64,000 bases of DNA from Ruminiclostridium sufflavum DSM 19573 (lineage in GTDB: Bacteria; Bacillota; Clostridia; Acetivibrionales; DSM-1351). The stretch lies in the NCBI RefSeq assembly GCF_003208175.1, contig NZ_QKMR01000004.1, positions 1 through 64,000 of the forward strand, written 5' to 3'. The number at the start of each line of letters is the position of its first letter. Positions within the stretch are counted from its first letter, which is position 1. Under the pieces are notes generated by a model. It was not told the origin of the DNA and ran no database searches. It saw nothing but the letters and a program-made list of their open reading frames with translations. Below are positions 1-9,868 of this stretch, piece after piece. The position numbers and the translations under genes are program-made.

Positions 1-66
<66 letters not shown>

Positions 67-369
67 ATATTTGAAAATTTGACACGATAACAAAAGTTAT
101 CATGCTTATTAGCTCATTAAAATTGCTGACTTTTATTTCTAGTTCTTGTTTCCAAAAACCAGGTTGTAAAGTTCGCAAGTTACTCAATTTTTAAAATCTA
201 CTCGTGGATTTTAATCTACTTTATAGATTTTGGAATTTTTCGAGTTCCTTTACATGGTCTTTCATTTGAAAGACTTGTCACTGTTTACTTTTCAAAGTCC
301 AATCCCTTAAAGCGTTCTTACGTCTGCTTCTCAAGGTTTCTGCCATGCATTTCCGCAAGCAGCTTAATC
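67..369 (-). other. 16S rRNA leader (transcribed, non-coding)
   Basis: This is a gene-free leader of about 300 nt between the proximal rrn promoter and 16S. It contains a boxA-like CTTTGAAAAGTAAACAG (minus strand, about 281-297) and a short perfect hairpin with arms GTCTTTC/GAAAGAC at 257-274. Leaders of clostridial rRNA operons normally carry antitermination and RNase III processing signals. The hairpin and boxA-like sequence are seen; their roles are inferred. Confidence 0.6.
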
Positions 370-398
370 ATAATACCATCTTGCTGTTTCCTTGTCAA
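370..398 (-). promoter_or_regulatory. rrn promoter P2 (proximal)
   Basis: On the minus strand TTGACA (393-398) and TATTAT (370-375) are separated by 17 bp, a near-consensus sigma-A promoter. The expected transcription start is about 363, giving a ~300 nt leader before 16S. Confidence 0.88.
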
Positions 399-480
399 CA
401 CTTTTTTTATTTTTATTTAAGATTTTTTAAACTCTTAAAAGTGAATAATACTAAGTGCTGTATCTTTCGACAGCTTCGTT

Positions 481-510
481 AGTATACCACCATACCATGC
501 TCTATGCCAA
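481..510 (-). promoter_or_regulatory. rrn promoter P1 (distal)
   Basis: On the minus strand TTGGCA (505-510) and TATACT (481-486) are 18 bp apart. It lies about 110 bp upstream of P2. Tandem promoters are the usual arrangement for rRNA operons. Confidence 0.75.
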
Positions 511-621
511 CCCAAAGCAATCCTAAATCGGCCTGTTTTTTTAATTTACCCATTATTTCCTGCTTTATCCGCCTAAATATCTCCTAATAATTCAAATATC
601 CTCAATCTTCAAAAATGCAGC

Positions 622-2877
622 TTATATCCTTTGTCCATCTGCTGATGCAATTGGGATAAGCCTGCTTATTTTTCCGGAATAAAACAAGGACAGCTTGTGC
701 AAAGCTCTTGTACATGCAATATATAAAAGCTTTTTGTCATCATTACTGTTATAGTTATTATCATTTGCCTGATACAGCAATACTGCATCAAATTCAAGGC
801 CCTTTGCCATATATATTGGAAGAATATATATGCCTGATGTGATCTCACAAGAACTGTTGCTAATCAATACAGCCTTTGTTTTACTGCTGATGCTCTTATA
901 TACTTTTTCTGAATCACATAAGCTTTTACATATGATAGCTATAGATTCATATCCGGCAATTTTATACTCTGAAATTTCTTCTATTATTTTTTTCTCCATC
1001 CCGGAAGTATCTAAAGAACCAATTATCTCAGGCTTGCTTTCATGCCTGTCAAAGCTTTCTATTTCTATTGCTTCATTTGCAAAGTATGAACTAAAGCAGC
1101 TAATTTCATATGAGCTTCTAAAACTCTTTTTCATATTCAGTATTAAGCTCTTTTTCCTATTAAGTACAGCCTTTATTTCATCATACAGGTTCAAGTCAGC
1201 TTCCTTTTCAATTGATTGATTAATATCCCCCATAATTGTATATCTTGCACCCGGAAATGCTTTATTAATTATTTCATATTGTAAAGGGTAATAATCCTGT
1301 GCTTCATCTATCACTACCTGCTTTATATGATTATTAAGACTGCAGCCTGACATTTTCAGCTTCATCAAAAGCACCGCCATACCATCCTCATAGCTGATAC
1401 AAGCATCGCTGAAGCTATTATTGGTATGAGATAAAATCATATCTATGTTTTCCGGCAGCTTTATTCCATTGGATACTCTATAGAATAAATTTTTGTTTTT
1501 TATTAGCTCCTTATACATTTGCATTGCATCAATTCTTGTGAACTTGTAAACTTCTCTTTGCAGAGCTGAACTTTCCTTTAATGATAATAATCTTGCATAA
1601 GCTTTTATTTCAAAGCTATGCTCGGGATATTTGCTTATAAATTCCTCCAGCTTAGCCAACCGTAATCTTCTCATTTCATGTATCCTGCCCATAATACGAT
1701 TTTCAATGGCAGTAAGACATTTTTCCAAAGGCATGGTCTTGCTGTATCTGATCAGCTCATTTTTTAAAAGATTTCTATCGGCAATACATTCACCGTTATA
1801 AAAAATGTCCCTGAACCTAATAATTCTGCGCAAATAATAATCCAAAAAGCATTCAATAATTACTATAAATTCCTTGGACATTTTAAATTTAGTACAAGCT
1901 TTTATTAAATTCTTTTTCTCTGAATCAGTGATACTTATCAGAGCATCTATTGAGGAATTTCTATTTCTGATTTTAAGTTTATCTTCAAAAACATCATTAA
2001 GCATTTCTTCCAAGGTTAATGTTTTAATATTTTTTTCTCCAAGCTCAGGCAAAACGTTGTCTATATATTTGCTGAAAAGTGTGTTAGGTGAAATCATAAT
2101 AATATTATTTGTATTTAAATTAGATGTAAGTCCATGATATAACAAAAATGCAACTCTATGCAGGGCAACGGAGGTTTTACCACTTCCTGCAACTCCCTGT
2201 ACAATTAAAATATCGTTTTCTATATCGCGGATAATAATGTCCTGCTCTCTCTGTATTGTTTCAACTATGCTTTTCATTTTCAGCGAGGCATTATGTGATA
2301 AAGCAAGCTTAAGCATATCATCTGTAATAGTTAAATCTGAATCAAAGAAATATTTTAGCTCACCCTTTTTTATATCGAATTGACGTTTCAGAAGTAATTC
2401 TCCCTCTATTATTCCATTAGGTGCCTTATAGCTTGCCCTGCCTAATCCGTACCTGTAAAATATACTTGAAATCGGAGCTCTCCAATCACATACATATATT
2501 TGATGGGTTTTGTTATCAATAAGATTTCCAAGCCCAATATATATTTTTTCTACGCCATATTCCTCCTCCTTGAAATCTATTCTGGCAAAATAAGGAGCAT
2601 TCAGCATTTTTTCATATTTTTTAATCCGGTCATCGGTTAATCTATAATCATTGGTCTTTACTTCCAGAGGAGTTAAATACTGAACTGCATCAGAAAGTTT
2701 GTCAAAATCATTAGACGAGTGAATAGTGTTTTCGTACATATCTCTTCTTGCAATAATTAATTCCCTTTTTTTAGAGGATATTGTTTTTAACTCCTTTTCC
2801 AGCTGCTCCCTTATAATCTGTTCTACCTTATTAAAATTAAATTTCTCAATTTCAAACTGTTCATTATAATTGTCCAT
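622..2877 (-). CDS. helD: HelD-type UvrD/Rep-family helicase (RNA polymerase recycling ATPase)
   Basis: The ~751-residue superfamily 1 helicase has a charged coiled-coil N-terminus (residues ~1-70), Walker A VAGSGKTSVALHR near residue 230, Walker B VVIDEAQDYYP near 530 and a C-terminal motif VI region (LLYIACTRALHKL). In Bacillus HelD binds stalled RNA polymerase and releases it from DNA. Length and the insert between the two ATPase halves fit HelD better than UvrD or PcrA. I chose ATG at 2877 because GAAAGG sits 8 bases before it; a GTG at 2886 would overlap that ribosome-binding site. It lies back to back with an rRNA operon, where polymerase recycling would matter most. Confidence 0.88.
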   Translation of the reverse strand: MDNYNEQFEIEKFNFNKVEQIIREQLEKELKTISSKKRELIIARRDMYENTIHSSNDFDKLSDAVQYLTPLEVKTNDYRLTDDRIKKYEKMLNAPYFARIDFKEEEYGVEKIYIGLGNLIDNKTHQIYVCDWRAPISSIFYRYGLGRASYKAPNGIIEGELLLKRQFDIKKGELKYFFDSDLTITDDMLKLALSHNASLKMKSIVETIQREQDIIIRDIENDILIVQGVAGSGKTSVALHRVAFLLYHGLTSNLNTNNIIMISPNTLFSKYIDNVLPELGEKNIKTLTLEEMLNDVFEDKLKIRNRNSSIDALISITDSEKKNLIKACTKFKMSKEFIVIIECFLDYYLRRIIRFRDIFYNGECIADRNLLKNELIRYSKTMPLEKCLTAIENRIMGRIHEMRRLRLAKLEEFISKYPEHSFEIKAYARLLSLKESSALQREVYKFTRIDAMQMYKELIKNKNLFYRVSNGIKLPENIDMILSHTNNSFSDACISYEDGMAVLLMKLKMSGCSLNNHIKQVVIDEAQDYYPLQYEIINKAFPGARYTIMGDINQSIEKEADLNLYDEIKAVLNRKKSLILNMKKSFRSSYEISCFSSYFANEAIEIESFDRHESKPEIIGSLDTSGMEKKIIEEISEYKIAGYESIAIICKSLCDSEKVYKSISSKTKAVLISNSSCEITSGIYILPIYMAKGLEFDAVLLYQANDNNYNSNDDKKLLYIACTRALHKLSLFYSGKISRLIPIASADGQRI

Positions 2878-2954
2878 AAGCATCACCTTTCAATAATAAA
2901 CTTAAAATATAAAACAGATTCAAAAAACGATATAATATCCCTCGATACTACGGT

Positions 2955-2996
2955 TAAAAAAGAGGCTACATGAGACTTCTCATATATCCTCTTTAT
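2955..2996 (-). terminator. Intrinsic terminator of gyrA
   Basis: On the minus strand AAAGAGG pairs with CCTCTTT, and an inner ATGAGA/TCTCAT stem extends the hairpin. A T-run follows. It sits ~105 bp downstream of the gyrA stop. Confidence 0.75.
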
Positions 2997-3015
2997 AATC
3001 AGCTATGAATTACCA

Positions 3016-3070
3016 AAGACAATTACTATAGGCAGATGTAATAGGTTTTTCAGCCGATAGTACTTGTCTT
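3016..3070 (+). repeat. Dispersed intergenic stem-loop repeat, copy A
   Basis: The left arm AAGACAATTACTATAGGC (3016-3033) and right arm GCCGATAGTACTTGTCTT (3053-3070) are inverted copies with few mismatches, so the unit can fold into a hairpin of about 18 bp. The same arms recur at 5904, 24466, 49074, 56403 and 60378. It lies just after gyrA and before its terminator. Function unknown. Confidence 0.6.
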
Positions 3071-3100
3071 AAATTTTATTATATTGAAAACACTTCTGTA

Positions 3101-5638
3101 TTATAATTCATCGGTGTCTACAGCAGCATCCTTCAATCCGCTGCAATCTGAATTGTCACGAACTAAATCATCAGCCTCTTCAGAATCAACATCCTCATTT
3201 ACCATTCTTGCCATACTGACAACCTTAATTCCATCAGCCATTCTCATTAGCGTAACACCTTGAGTTGCCCTTCCAAGAATGCTAATCTCACTAACCTTCA
3301 TTCGAATAATTGTTCCATCACTGCTGATTAGCATAATATCGTCTTCATCCGATACCAGCATCATTCCAATGGACTTGCCGGTCTTTTCGGTGATCCTGTA
3401 AGTAAGAACCCCCTTACCTCCTCTATTTTGAACCTTGTATTCGTCAAGCTCTGTCCTCTTGCCGAAACCATTCTCTGTCACAACCAGCAAGGTAGTATTC
3501 TCTGTGCAAACCTCCATTCCTATAACATGGTCATCCTCATCAATCTCAATGCCCTTAACTCCCTGGGATACTCTTCCTATAGGTCTGGCATCTGTTTCAT
3601 TGAAGCGTATAGCCATTCCATTATTAGTGGAAATCATAATATCCTGATTTCCGTCAGTAAGCTTAACATCAATCAACTCATCATTTTCTCTTAAAGAAAC
3701 TGCTGCAAGGCCGCCTTTCCTTATATTACCGTACTCCATAATATCGGTCTTTTTAATAAGACCATTACGGGTGGCCATAACAAGATACTGCCCTTCTTTA
3801 TATTCTTTAATAGGAATTACAGTTGTTATTCTTTCATCTCCATCAAGCTGCAGCAAATTCACAATTGCAGTTCCCTTTGCCTGCCTGCCGGACTCAGGTA
3901 TCTCATATGCTTTTAATCTGTATACTCTTCCCTTGCTGGTAAAGAACATAATAAAATCATGTGTGGAAGTAACAAATAAATTTTTTACAAAATCTTCTTC
4001 TCTTGTACTAAGCCCTATAATTCCCTTTCCTCCACGCCTTTGGCTGGTATATGTGTCGGCAGGGAGCCTTTTTATATACCCAAAGTGAGTCAAGGTAATT
4101 ACACTTTCTTCATTCTCAATAAGATCCTCTATATCAATCTCATCTTCATCAATTTCAATCTTTGTTCTTCTTTCATCTGCATATTTATCTTTTATAACAG
4201 ACAGCTCGTCCTTAATTATTCCAAGCACTAACACTTCATTAGCCAATACGCTCTTATAATAATTAATCTTCTCAAGCAATTCATTGTACTCATTTTCTAT
4301 TTTTTCTCTTTCTAACCCTGTCAATCTGCCCAGTCTCATATCTACAATTGCTTGGGCCTGCTTATCGCTGAAGCCGAATCTTTGAATTAAGCCTTCTTTT
4401 GCGATAGCCTCTGTTTTAGATGCTCTGATAATTCTAATAACTTCATCCATGTTGTCCAGTGCAATTTTTAAACCTTCTAATATATGTGCCCTGGCTTCAG
4501 CCTTATCAAGCTCAAATTTCGTTCTTCGCCTGATAACATCTATTTGATGAGCTATGTAGTAGTCTAAAATTTCTTTTAAATTCAATGTTCTAGGCTCGTA
4601 TAAATTATCCTCAGTGGGTACTATTGCTACCATATTGGCACTGAAGGTGTCTTGAAGCTGAGTATTCTTATACAGCTGATTTAATACTACATTTGGATTG
4701 GCATCACGTTTTAGCTCAACTACAATTCTTACCGGCTCTTCTCTTCCGGATTCGTCCTGCAGGAGAGATATTCCTTCAATTCTCTTTTCTTTAACAAGAT
4801 CAGCAATTTTCTCAATAAGGCGCGCTTTATTTACCATATACGGTATTTCGGAAATAATAATCCTGTGTTTGTTTCCGGGCAATTCTTCAATTGTAGCCTC
4901 AGAACGTACTACAATTCTTCCTTTGCCTGTTCTGTATGCATCTCTTATCCCCTTTTTCCCTATTATTTTAGCAGCTGTAGGAAAATCAGGTCCTTTAATA
5001 TATTTCATCAATTCATCAATAGTAATTTCAGGATTGTCTATTATCGCACAAATACCATTGATTACTTCCCCAAGATTGTGAGGCGGAATATTTGTTGCCA
5101 TACCAACCGCTATACCTTGAGAACCATTTACCAGCAGGCATGGAAATCTGGAGGGTAAAACAACAGGTTCGACCTCATGATCATCAAAATTTGGTTTAAA
5201 GTCAACTGTATCCTTATTTATATCAGCAAGCATTTCCATCGATATTTTTGTCAGCTTTGCCTCAGTATACCTCATAGCAGCTGCGCAATCGCCATCTCTC
5301 GAGCCAAAGTTGCCATGTCCGTCAACAAGGGTATGTCTGAGTGAAAAATCCTGTGCCATACGTACAAGACTGTCGTAAACAGCAGCATCACCATGGGGAT
5401 GATAGTTTTTTAGGCATTCGCCTACAGTTGCAACTGATTTTCTGTATGGCTTATCCGGTGTAAAACCAGAAGCATACATAGTATAAAGTATACGCCTGTG
5501 TACTGGTTTTAATCCATCTCGAACATCAGGCAGTGCTCTGTCTATTATTACACTCATAGCATAGTCTATAAATGATTTTTTCATTTCTTCTTCTATGTCT
5601 ATTGGAATAATTTTTTGCTCCCTTATTTCATCTGCCAT
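3101..5638 (-). CDS. gyrA: DNA gyrase subunit A
   Basis: The 845-residue breakage-reunion subunit of gyrase introduces negative supercoils with GyrB (gyrB is at 18.8-20.7 kb). The catalytic tyrosine is Y124 in AAMRYTEAKL, and the GyrA box QRRGGKG follows in the C-terminal beta-pinwheel. The quinolone pocket reads HPHGDAAVYDS: alanine (residue 85) occupies the E. coli Ser83 position while the aspartate equivalent of Asp87 is kept. The tail is acidic. An AAGAGG ribosome-binding site lies 11 bases before the ATG. It is transcribed alone, with its own promoter and terminator. Confidence 0.98.
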   Translation of the reverse strand: MADEIREQKIIPIDIEEEMKKSFIDYAMSVIIDRALPDVRDGLKPVHRRILYTMYASGFTPDKPYRKSVATVGECLKNYHPHGDAAVYDSLVRMAQDFSLRHTLVDGHGNFGSRDGDCAAAMRYTEAKLTKISMEMLADINKDTVDFKPNFDDHEVEPVVLPSRFPCLLVNGSQGIAVGMATNIPPHNLGEVINGICAIIDNPEITIDELMKYIKGPDFPTAAKIIGKKGIRDAYRTGKGRIVVRSEATIEELPGNKHRIIISEIPYMVNKARLIEKIADLVKEKRIEGISLLQDESGREEPVRIVVELKRDANPNVVLNQLYKNTQLQDTFSANMVAIVPTEDNLYEPRTLNLKEILDYYIAHQIDVIRRRTKFELDKAEARAHILEGLKIALDNMDEVIRIIRASKTEAIAKEGLIQRFGFSDKQAQAIVDMRLGRLTGLEREKIENEYNELLEKINYYKSVLANEVLVLGIIKDELSVIKDKYADERRTKIEIDEDEIDIEDLIENEESVITLTHFGYIKRLPADTYTSQRRGGKGIIGLSTREEDFVKNLFVTSTHDFIMFFTSKGRVYRLKAYEIPESGRQAKGTAIVNLLQLDGDERITTVIPIKEYKEGQYLVMATRNGLIKKTDIMEYGNIRKGGLAAVSLRENDELIDVKLTDGNQDIMISTNNGMAIRFNETDARPIGRVSQGVKGIEIDEDDHVIGMEVCTENTTLLVVTENGFGKRTELDEYKVQNRGGKGVLTYRITEKTGKSIGMMLVSDEDDIMLISSDGTIIRMKVSEISILGRATQGVTLMRMADGIKVVSMARMVNEDVDSEEADDLVRDNSDCSGLKDAAVDTDEL

Positions 5639-5688
5639 TAAACTTTCTACCTCTTTTCATATTATAAAAACAATCTAATCCACTATAT

Positions 5689-5717
5689 ATTGTAATAAAC
5701 TTTTCGCCACCTGTCCA
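5689..5717 (-). promoter_or_regulatory. gyrA promoter
   Basis: On the minus strand TGGACA (5712-5717) and TACAAT (5689-5694) are exactly 17 bp apart, ~50 bp upstream of the gyrA ATG. The match is one mismatch per hexamer. Confidence 0.65.
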
Positions 5718-5903
5718 CCTATTTGTGACTATACATCCCAAATGCACTATACAAATACACGCTAGGACCTAAATATCAGATAATATCGGATTATAGTCTG
5801 GTTTTTAGGCTAAAGTTTCCTTAAATCAAAAGAATTCATCATGTATATTAATATAGCCATTATAATTATTTCCAATATATGCCTCGGTTAGTCTGCTTTC
5901 ATA

Positions 5904-5957
5904 AAGTCAATTACTATCGGCTAAAGAAACGATATAATCTTCTGATAGTTTGGTTTT
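5904..5957 (-). repeat. Dispersed intergenic stem-loop repeat, copy B
   Basis: The left arm AAGTCAATTACTATCGGCT (5904-5922) is a near-perfect copy of the family arm, and a degenerate right arm CTGATAGTTTGG follows at 5942. The rest of the 480 bp between noc and gyrA holds only the gyrA promoter and the noc terminator; I see no gene in it. Confidence 0.55.
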
Positions 5958-6012
5958 GAGGCTGAGACATAAAATACGCTGCTGCTTGTATTGCATTTAA
6001 AATTCAGGTAAT

Positions 6013-6044
6013 AAAAAAGTGGTATGATAAACATCCACTTTTTT
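6013..6044 (-). terminator. Intrinsic terminator downstream of noc
   Basis: Perfect arms AAAAAAGTGG and CCACTTTTTT flank a 12-nt loop. It is symmetric enough to work in both directions, and lies ~75 bp after the noc stop. It probably ends the rpmH-to-noc gene run. Confidence 0.85.
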
Positions 6045-6118
6045 ATTTGTATTTCAAATTATGTACATAAGAATTTTTATAATATATCATAACAAATTTA
6101 ATTTTGAATTTGTCAATA

Positions 6119-6964
6119 CTATGCCATATTATTCTTTGGAACACGTACAACAAATTCAATATATTCTCCTCTGTCAATCTGGGCTGCCTTGGCATTTATA
6201 CCTGATTGCTTCATTATATCAATTGCCTGTTTTATTGTATTCACAAATATTCTGACATCCTTTATTGATTTGGTTACTTTTCTTTCATCCTTCTTTTTTC
6301 TTATATCCTTTGAAAATTTATCAATCGCCTTTTCCACAAGCTCTTCAGTCTTTTTTACATTCAAACCTCTTTCGCATACCAGTCTTAGTACTTTTAACTG
6401 CAGCTGCTCATCGTGAAGCTTAAGAAGAGCTCTTGCATGTCTCTCGGTAAGATTGTTGTCCGCAAGAATCTTTTTCACAAGAGGAGGCAGCTTTAATAAT
6501 CTTATTTTGTTTGCGATAGTTGACTGACTTTTTCCAATTTTCTGTGCCAGCTCTTCCTGTGTAAAGTCATGCTCATTTATTAAGTTGCTGTAACCCTCAG
6601 CTTCTTCCATATAGCTCAAATCTTCTCTTTGCAAATTCTCTATCAATGCCATTACAGCCGAGTCATTATCATCAACATTAATTACTATTGCAGGAATTTC
6701 CTTCAACCCTGCCATCGTTGCCGCTCTTAATCTTCTTTCGCCTGCAACCAGCTCATATGTGCTAAGTGATATTTTTCTTACGTTTATTGGCTGCAAAACA
6801 CCATATTGTTTTATTGATTCACATAATTCCTCAAGAGCTAATTTATTAAATTGCTTTCTTGGTTGATATGGATTTGGCCTTATAAAATCGATACCAACAT
6901 AAGTAATATTTTTTAGCTCATCTTTCTTTTCTTGCTTTGGAAATTGAACTTTGTTATCTAACAT
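6119..6964 (-). CDS. noc: Nucleoid occlusion protein Noc (ParB paralogue)
   Basis: The 281-residue ParB-family protein has the N-terminal ParB/Srx CTP-binding fold (GERRLRAA near residue 77, ENLQREDLS near 112) and a central helix-turn-helix (TQEELAQKIGKSQSTIANK). In Bacillus, Noc binds its own DNA sites and the membrane and blocks division over the chromosome. The assignment as Noc rather than a second chromosomal ParB rests on its place beside rsmG, the Bacillus order, and on a separate soj-parB pair with parS sites at 21-23 kb. Its N-terminus is short and basic, compatible with the membrane-targeting helix of Noc, but this is not proved. Confidence 0.85.
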   Translation of the reverse strand: MLDNKVQFPKQEKKDELKNITYVGIDFIRPNPYQPRKQFNKLALEELCESIKQYGVLQPINVRKISLSTYELVAGERRLRAATMAGLKEIPAIVINVDDNDSAVMALIENLQREDLSYMEEAEGYSNLINEHDFTQEELAQKIGKSQSTIANKIRLLKLPPLVKKILADNNLTERHARALLKLHDEQLQLKVLRLVCERGLNVKKTEELVEKAIDKFSKDIRKKKDERKVTKSIKDVRIFVNTIKQAIDIMKQSGINAKAAQIDRGEYIEFVVRVPKNNMA

Positions 6965-7124
6965 AACGGCACCATTCTTTGTGTAAATTTTGTTTTTTTC
7001 ATTGGTAATCTACCAAATATTGTAAATTACTTACAAAGGATAATTCTCCTGATTTTCTTTCATTTCCTTTATTACCTGAAAAGAATCGTTCGATAAAAAC
7101 CTTTAAAATGATTTCAATTAGTTC

Positions 7125-7850
7125 CTATATCAACGGCTCTTTTCCTGGTTTACCAGCTTTCCTCGGATATTTTGTCGGCGTCTGTCTAAACTTTCTTATC
7201 ACCACAACATTTCTTTCTATATTTGTAAAAGGTAATTCCATTTTTTCAATTTTCTCAATTTTCCCTCCTAATATGTCGAGGGCTTTAGCACAATTATTAA
7301 ACTCTTCTGTGCTGCTTCCCTTCATTGCGATAAAAATTCCATTTATTTTTACAAAAGGAAGACAATATTCAAGTAAAACCGGAAGGCTTGCCACAGCTCT
7401 TGCGACAGCAATGTCGTATTTTCCCCTGTACTCCGGGTTCACACCCATATCCTCAGCTCTTCCATGAACAGCTTTTATTTCCGAAATACCTATTGTTTTT
7501 ATAACTTCATTTAAAAACCTTACTCTTTTTTCTAAAGAATCAAGAAGGGTGACATTGATATTATTATTTACTATTTTAATAGGGATACCGGGAAATCCGG
7601 CTCCTGTTCCAATATCAATCAGCTTTTGCTGCCTATCCTCTATATATGGCAAGATACTCATTGAGTCAATAAAATGCTTTATAATTATTTCCCTGTCATC
7701 CTCTATAGCTGTTAAATTGATTTTTGTATTCCAATCCTTTAGCATTTCCATATACTGATTAAAATTCTGTATTTGCAGCTCATTTATATTTTTTCCGTAA
7801 TGCAGGGCTCCCTTTGAAAGAAGCTCCCTCAATTCTGAATTTAAGTTCAT
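7125..7850 (-). CDS. rsmG: 16S rRNA (guanine527-N7)-methyltransferase
   Basis: The 241-residue SAM-dependent methyltransferase (GidB) modifies G527 of 16S rRNA. The SAM-binding loop is clear as LIDIGTGAGFPGIPIKI near residue 75. Length is typical for the family. GGAGG lies just upstream of the ATG. It follows mnmG with a 36 bp gap in the conserved mnmE-mnmG-rsmG-noc order, so co-transcription is likely. Loss of this enzyme gives low-level streptomycin resistance in several bacteria. Confidence 0.96.
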   Translation of the reverse strand: MNLNSELRELLSKGALHYGKNINELQIQNFNQYMEMLKDWNTKINLTAIEDDREIIIKHFIDSMSILPYIEDRQQKLIDIGTGAGFPGIPIKIVNNNINVTLLDSLEKRVRFLNEVIKTIGISEIKAVHGRAEDMGVNPEYRGKYDIAVARAVASLPVLLEYCLPFVKINGIFIAMKGSSTEEFNNCAKALDILGGKIEKIEKMELPFTNIERNVVVIRKFRQTPTKYPRKAGKPGKEPLI

Positions 7851-7886
7851 TTTTCCCTCCGCCTTAATAATAAACCTTAGTAAATC

Positions 7887-9770
7887 TTAATTCCTGCTTC
7901 TGTTAAACTGCTCAAGATATATGAGCAAAGCTGTTATATCTGCGGGTGATACTCCTGTTATCCGAGATGCCTGGCCAATAGAGCCCGGTTTTATCTGAGA
8001 AAGCTTCTGCTTGGCTTCCAGTCTTAAATTCTGGATAGAAGCATACTCAATTTTATCAGGTATCTTTCTGCTTTCAAGCTTTTTAAACTGTTCAACCTGC
8101 TGTACCTGTCTTTTTATATATCCCTCATATTTAACCGATATTTCAACCTGCTCTCTGACCTCTCTGGGCAGCTGCGGCAAATCACATATTTCAGATAAGC
8201 TGCCGTAGCTTATTTCAGGTCTTCGTAAAAGCTCGGCGAGATTTATTCCGCTTTTAATTAATGTACTGTTTCTGATTTCAAGATAGCTTAATACCTTTTC
8301 ACTTGGCGGTAAATAAGTATTTTTTATTCTGTCAATTTCTTTCTCTACCAGCTGTTTTTTTTGCAGAAACCTTTCATAGCGTTCATCGCTTATAAGACCA
8401 ATCTCCTTGCCTATCGGAGTTAATCTTAAATCAGCATTATCCTGCCTCAAAAGCAATCTGTACTCAGCTCTTGAAGTCATCATTCTATAAGGCTCTTTTG
8501 TTCCCTTTGTCACTAAATCATCTATCAATACACCGATATAGGCTTGTGACCTGTCCAATATCATAGGTTCTCTTCCATTTAACTTCATTGCTGCATTAAT
8601 GCCTGCAACTATACCCTGTGCCGCTGCTTCTTCGTAGCCTGAGCTGCCATTTATCTGTCCGGCGGCAAATAATCCTTCTATTTTTTTATGCTCAAGTGAC
8701 AGCTTCAGCTCTGTGGCATCAATCCCGTCATACTCAATTGCGTACGCACTTCTCATTACTTTAACGTCCTCTAAGCCGGGGATTGTCTTCATAAATTCTA
8801 TCTGAACATCCTCAGGCAAGCTGCTGGACATTCCCTGCAAATACATTTCCTCAGTACCAAGCCCCATTGGCTCTACAAAGACCTGATGCCTTTCCTTATC
8901 AGCAAATCTTACAATTTTATCTTCAATTGAAGGGCAGTATCTTGGCCCGATGCCTGTTATATCTCCACTGTACAAGGGTGAGCGGTGCAAATTATTCCTA
9001 ATGATATCGTGAGTTTCTTTATTAGTGTATGTCAGCCAGCAGGATACCTGATCCTTTTTTATACTCTCGGTTTCAAACGAAAATGGAATAATTTCGTCAT
9101 CCCCCTTTTGCTCAGTCATCTTAGTAAAGTCTATACTTCGCCTGTTAAGCCTTGCAGGAGTACCTGTCTTAAATCTCAGCAGATGTATTTTTAAATCCGA
9201 TAAACTTTTTGAAAGCTTATTAGCAGGAAACAGTCCATCAGGTCCCCCGCTGTAACTAATATCCCCAATAATTATTCGTCCCTGCAAATAAGTTCCCGTG
9301 GTAAGAATAACAGCTTTACATTTGAATATCGCACCGGTATGTGTTTTAACACCTATTATTTTTGTTTTTGATTCATCGGTTAGTATTTCAACTATTTCTG
9401 CCTGCCTGATATCGAGATTCTCCTGCAATTCCAGTGCATGCTTCATCTTTATCTGATATTGCCTCCTGTCAACCTGAGCACGTAAAGAATAAACTGCCGG
9501 TCCTTTTGAAAAATTAAGTATTTTTGACTGGATGAAGGTTTTGTCAGTAATCTTTCCCATCTCTCCGCCTAAGGCATCTATTTCTCTCACCAAATGGCCC
9601 TTTGCGGTACCTCCTATATTCGGATTGCAGGGCATATTTGCTATGCTGTCCAAATTAATAGAAAAAATGATTGTGCTGCATCCCAGTCTGGCTGCCGCGA
9701 AAGCTGCTTCACAGCCTGCATGTCCTGCTCCGACAACCGCTACATCATAACTTCCTGCGAAATAATCCAT
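7887..9770 (-). CDS. mnmG: tRNA uridine-5-carboxymethylaminomethyl modification enzyme MnmG
   Basis: The 627-residue FAD protein (GidA) works with MnmE to add the cmnm group to wobble uridine 34 of certain tRNAs. The N-terminal dinucleotide fold is [12 protein letters not shown] (residues ~11-22); [11 protein letters not shown] and the two FAD-site cysteines region [10 protein letters not shown] are present. Length matches the family. AAAGGA precedes the ATG. It lies 98 bp downstream of mnmE, its functional partner. Confidence 0.97.
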   Translation of the reverse strand: MDYFAGSYDVAVVGAGHAGCEAAFAAARLGCSTIIFSINLDSIANMPCNPNIGGTAKGHLVREIDALGGEMGKITDKTFIQSKILNFSKGPAVYSLRAQVDRRQYQIKMKHALELQENLDIRQAEIVEILTDESKTKIIGVKTHTGAIFKCKAVILTTGTYLQGRIIIGDISYSGGPDGLFPANKLSKSLSDLKIHLLRFKTGTPARLNRRSIDFTKMTEQKGDDEIIPFSFETESIKKDQVSCWLTYTNKETHDIIRNNLHRSPLYSGDITGIGPRYCPSIEDKIVRFADKERHQVFVEPMGLGTEEMYLQGMSSSLPEDVQIEFMKTIPGLEDVKVMRSAYAIEYDGIDATELKLSLEHKKIEGLFAAGQINGSSGYEEAAAQGIVAGINAAMKLNGREPMILDRSQAYIGVLIDDLVTKGTKEPYRMMTSRAEYRLLLRQDNADLRLTPIGKEIGLISDERYERFLQKKQLVEKEIDRIKNTYLPPSEKVLSYLEIRNSTLIKSGINLAELLRRPEISYGSLSEICDLPQLPREVREQVEISVKYEGYIKRQVQQVEQFKKLESRKIPDKIEYASIQNLRLEAKQKLSQIKPGSIGQASRITGVSPADITALLIYLEQFNRSRN

Positions 9771-9868
9771 TAGGATTCTTCCTTTCTATATCTTATAAAT
9801 TATTGCTTTTCATAAAAGTCAATTGCCATACCCTGAAAAGCAAAGGCTTGAACCATAATACGGCAAAA

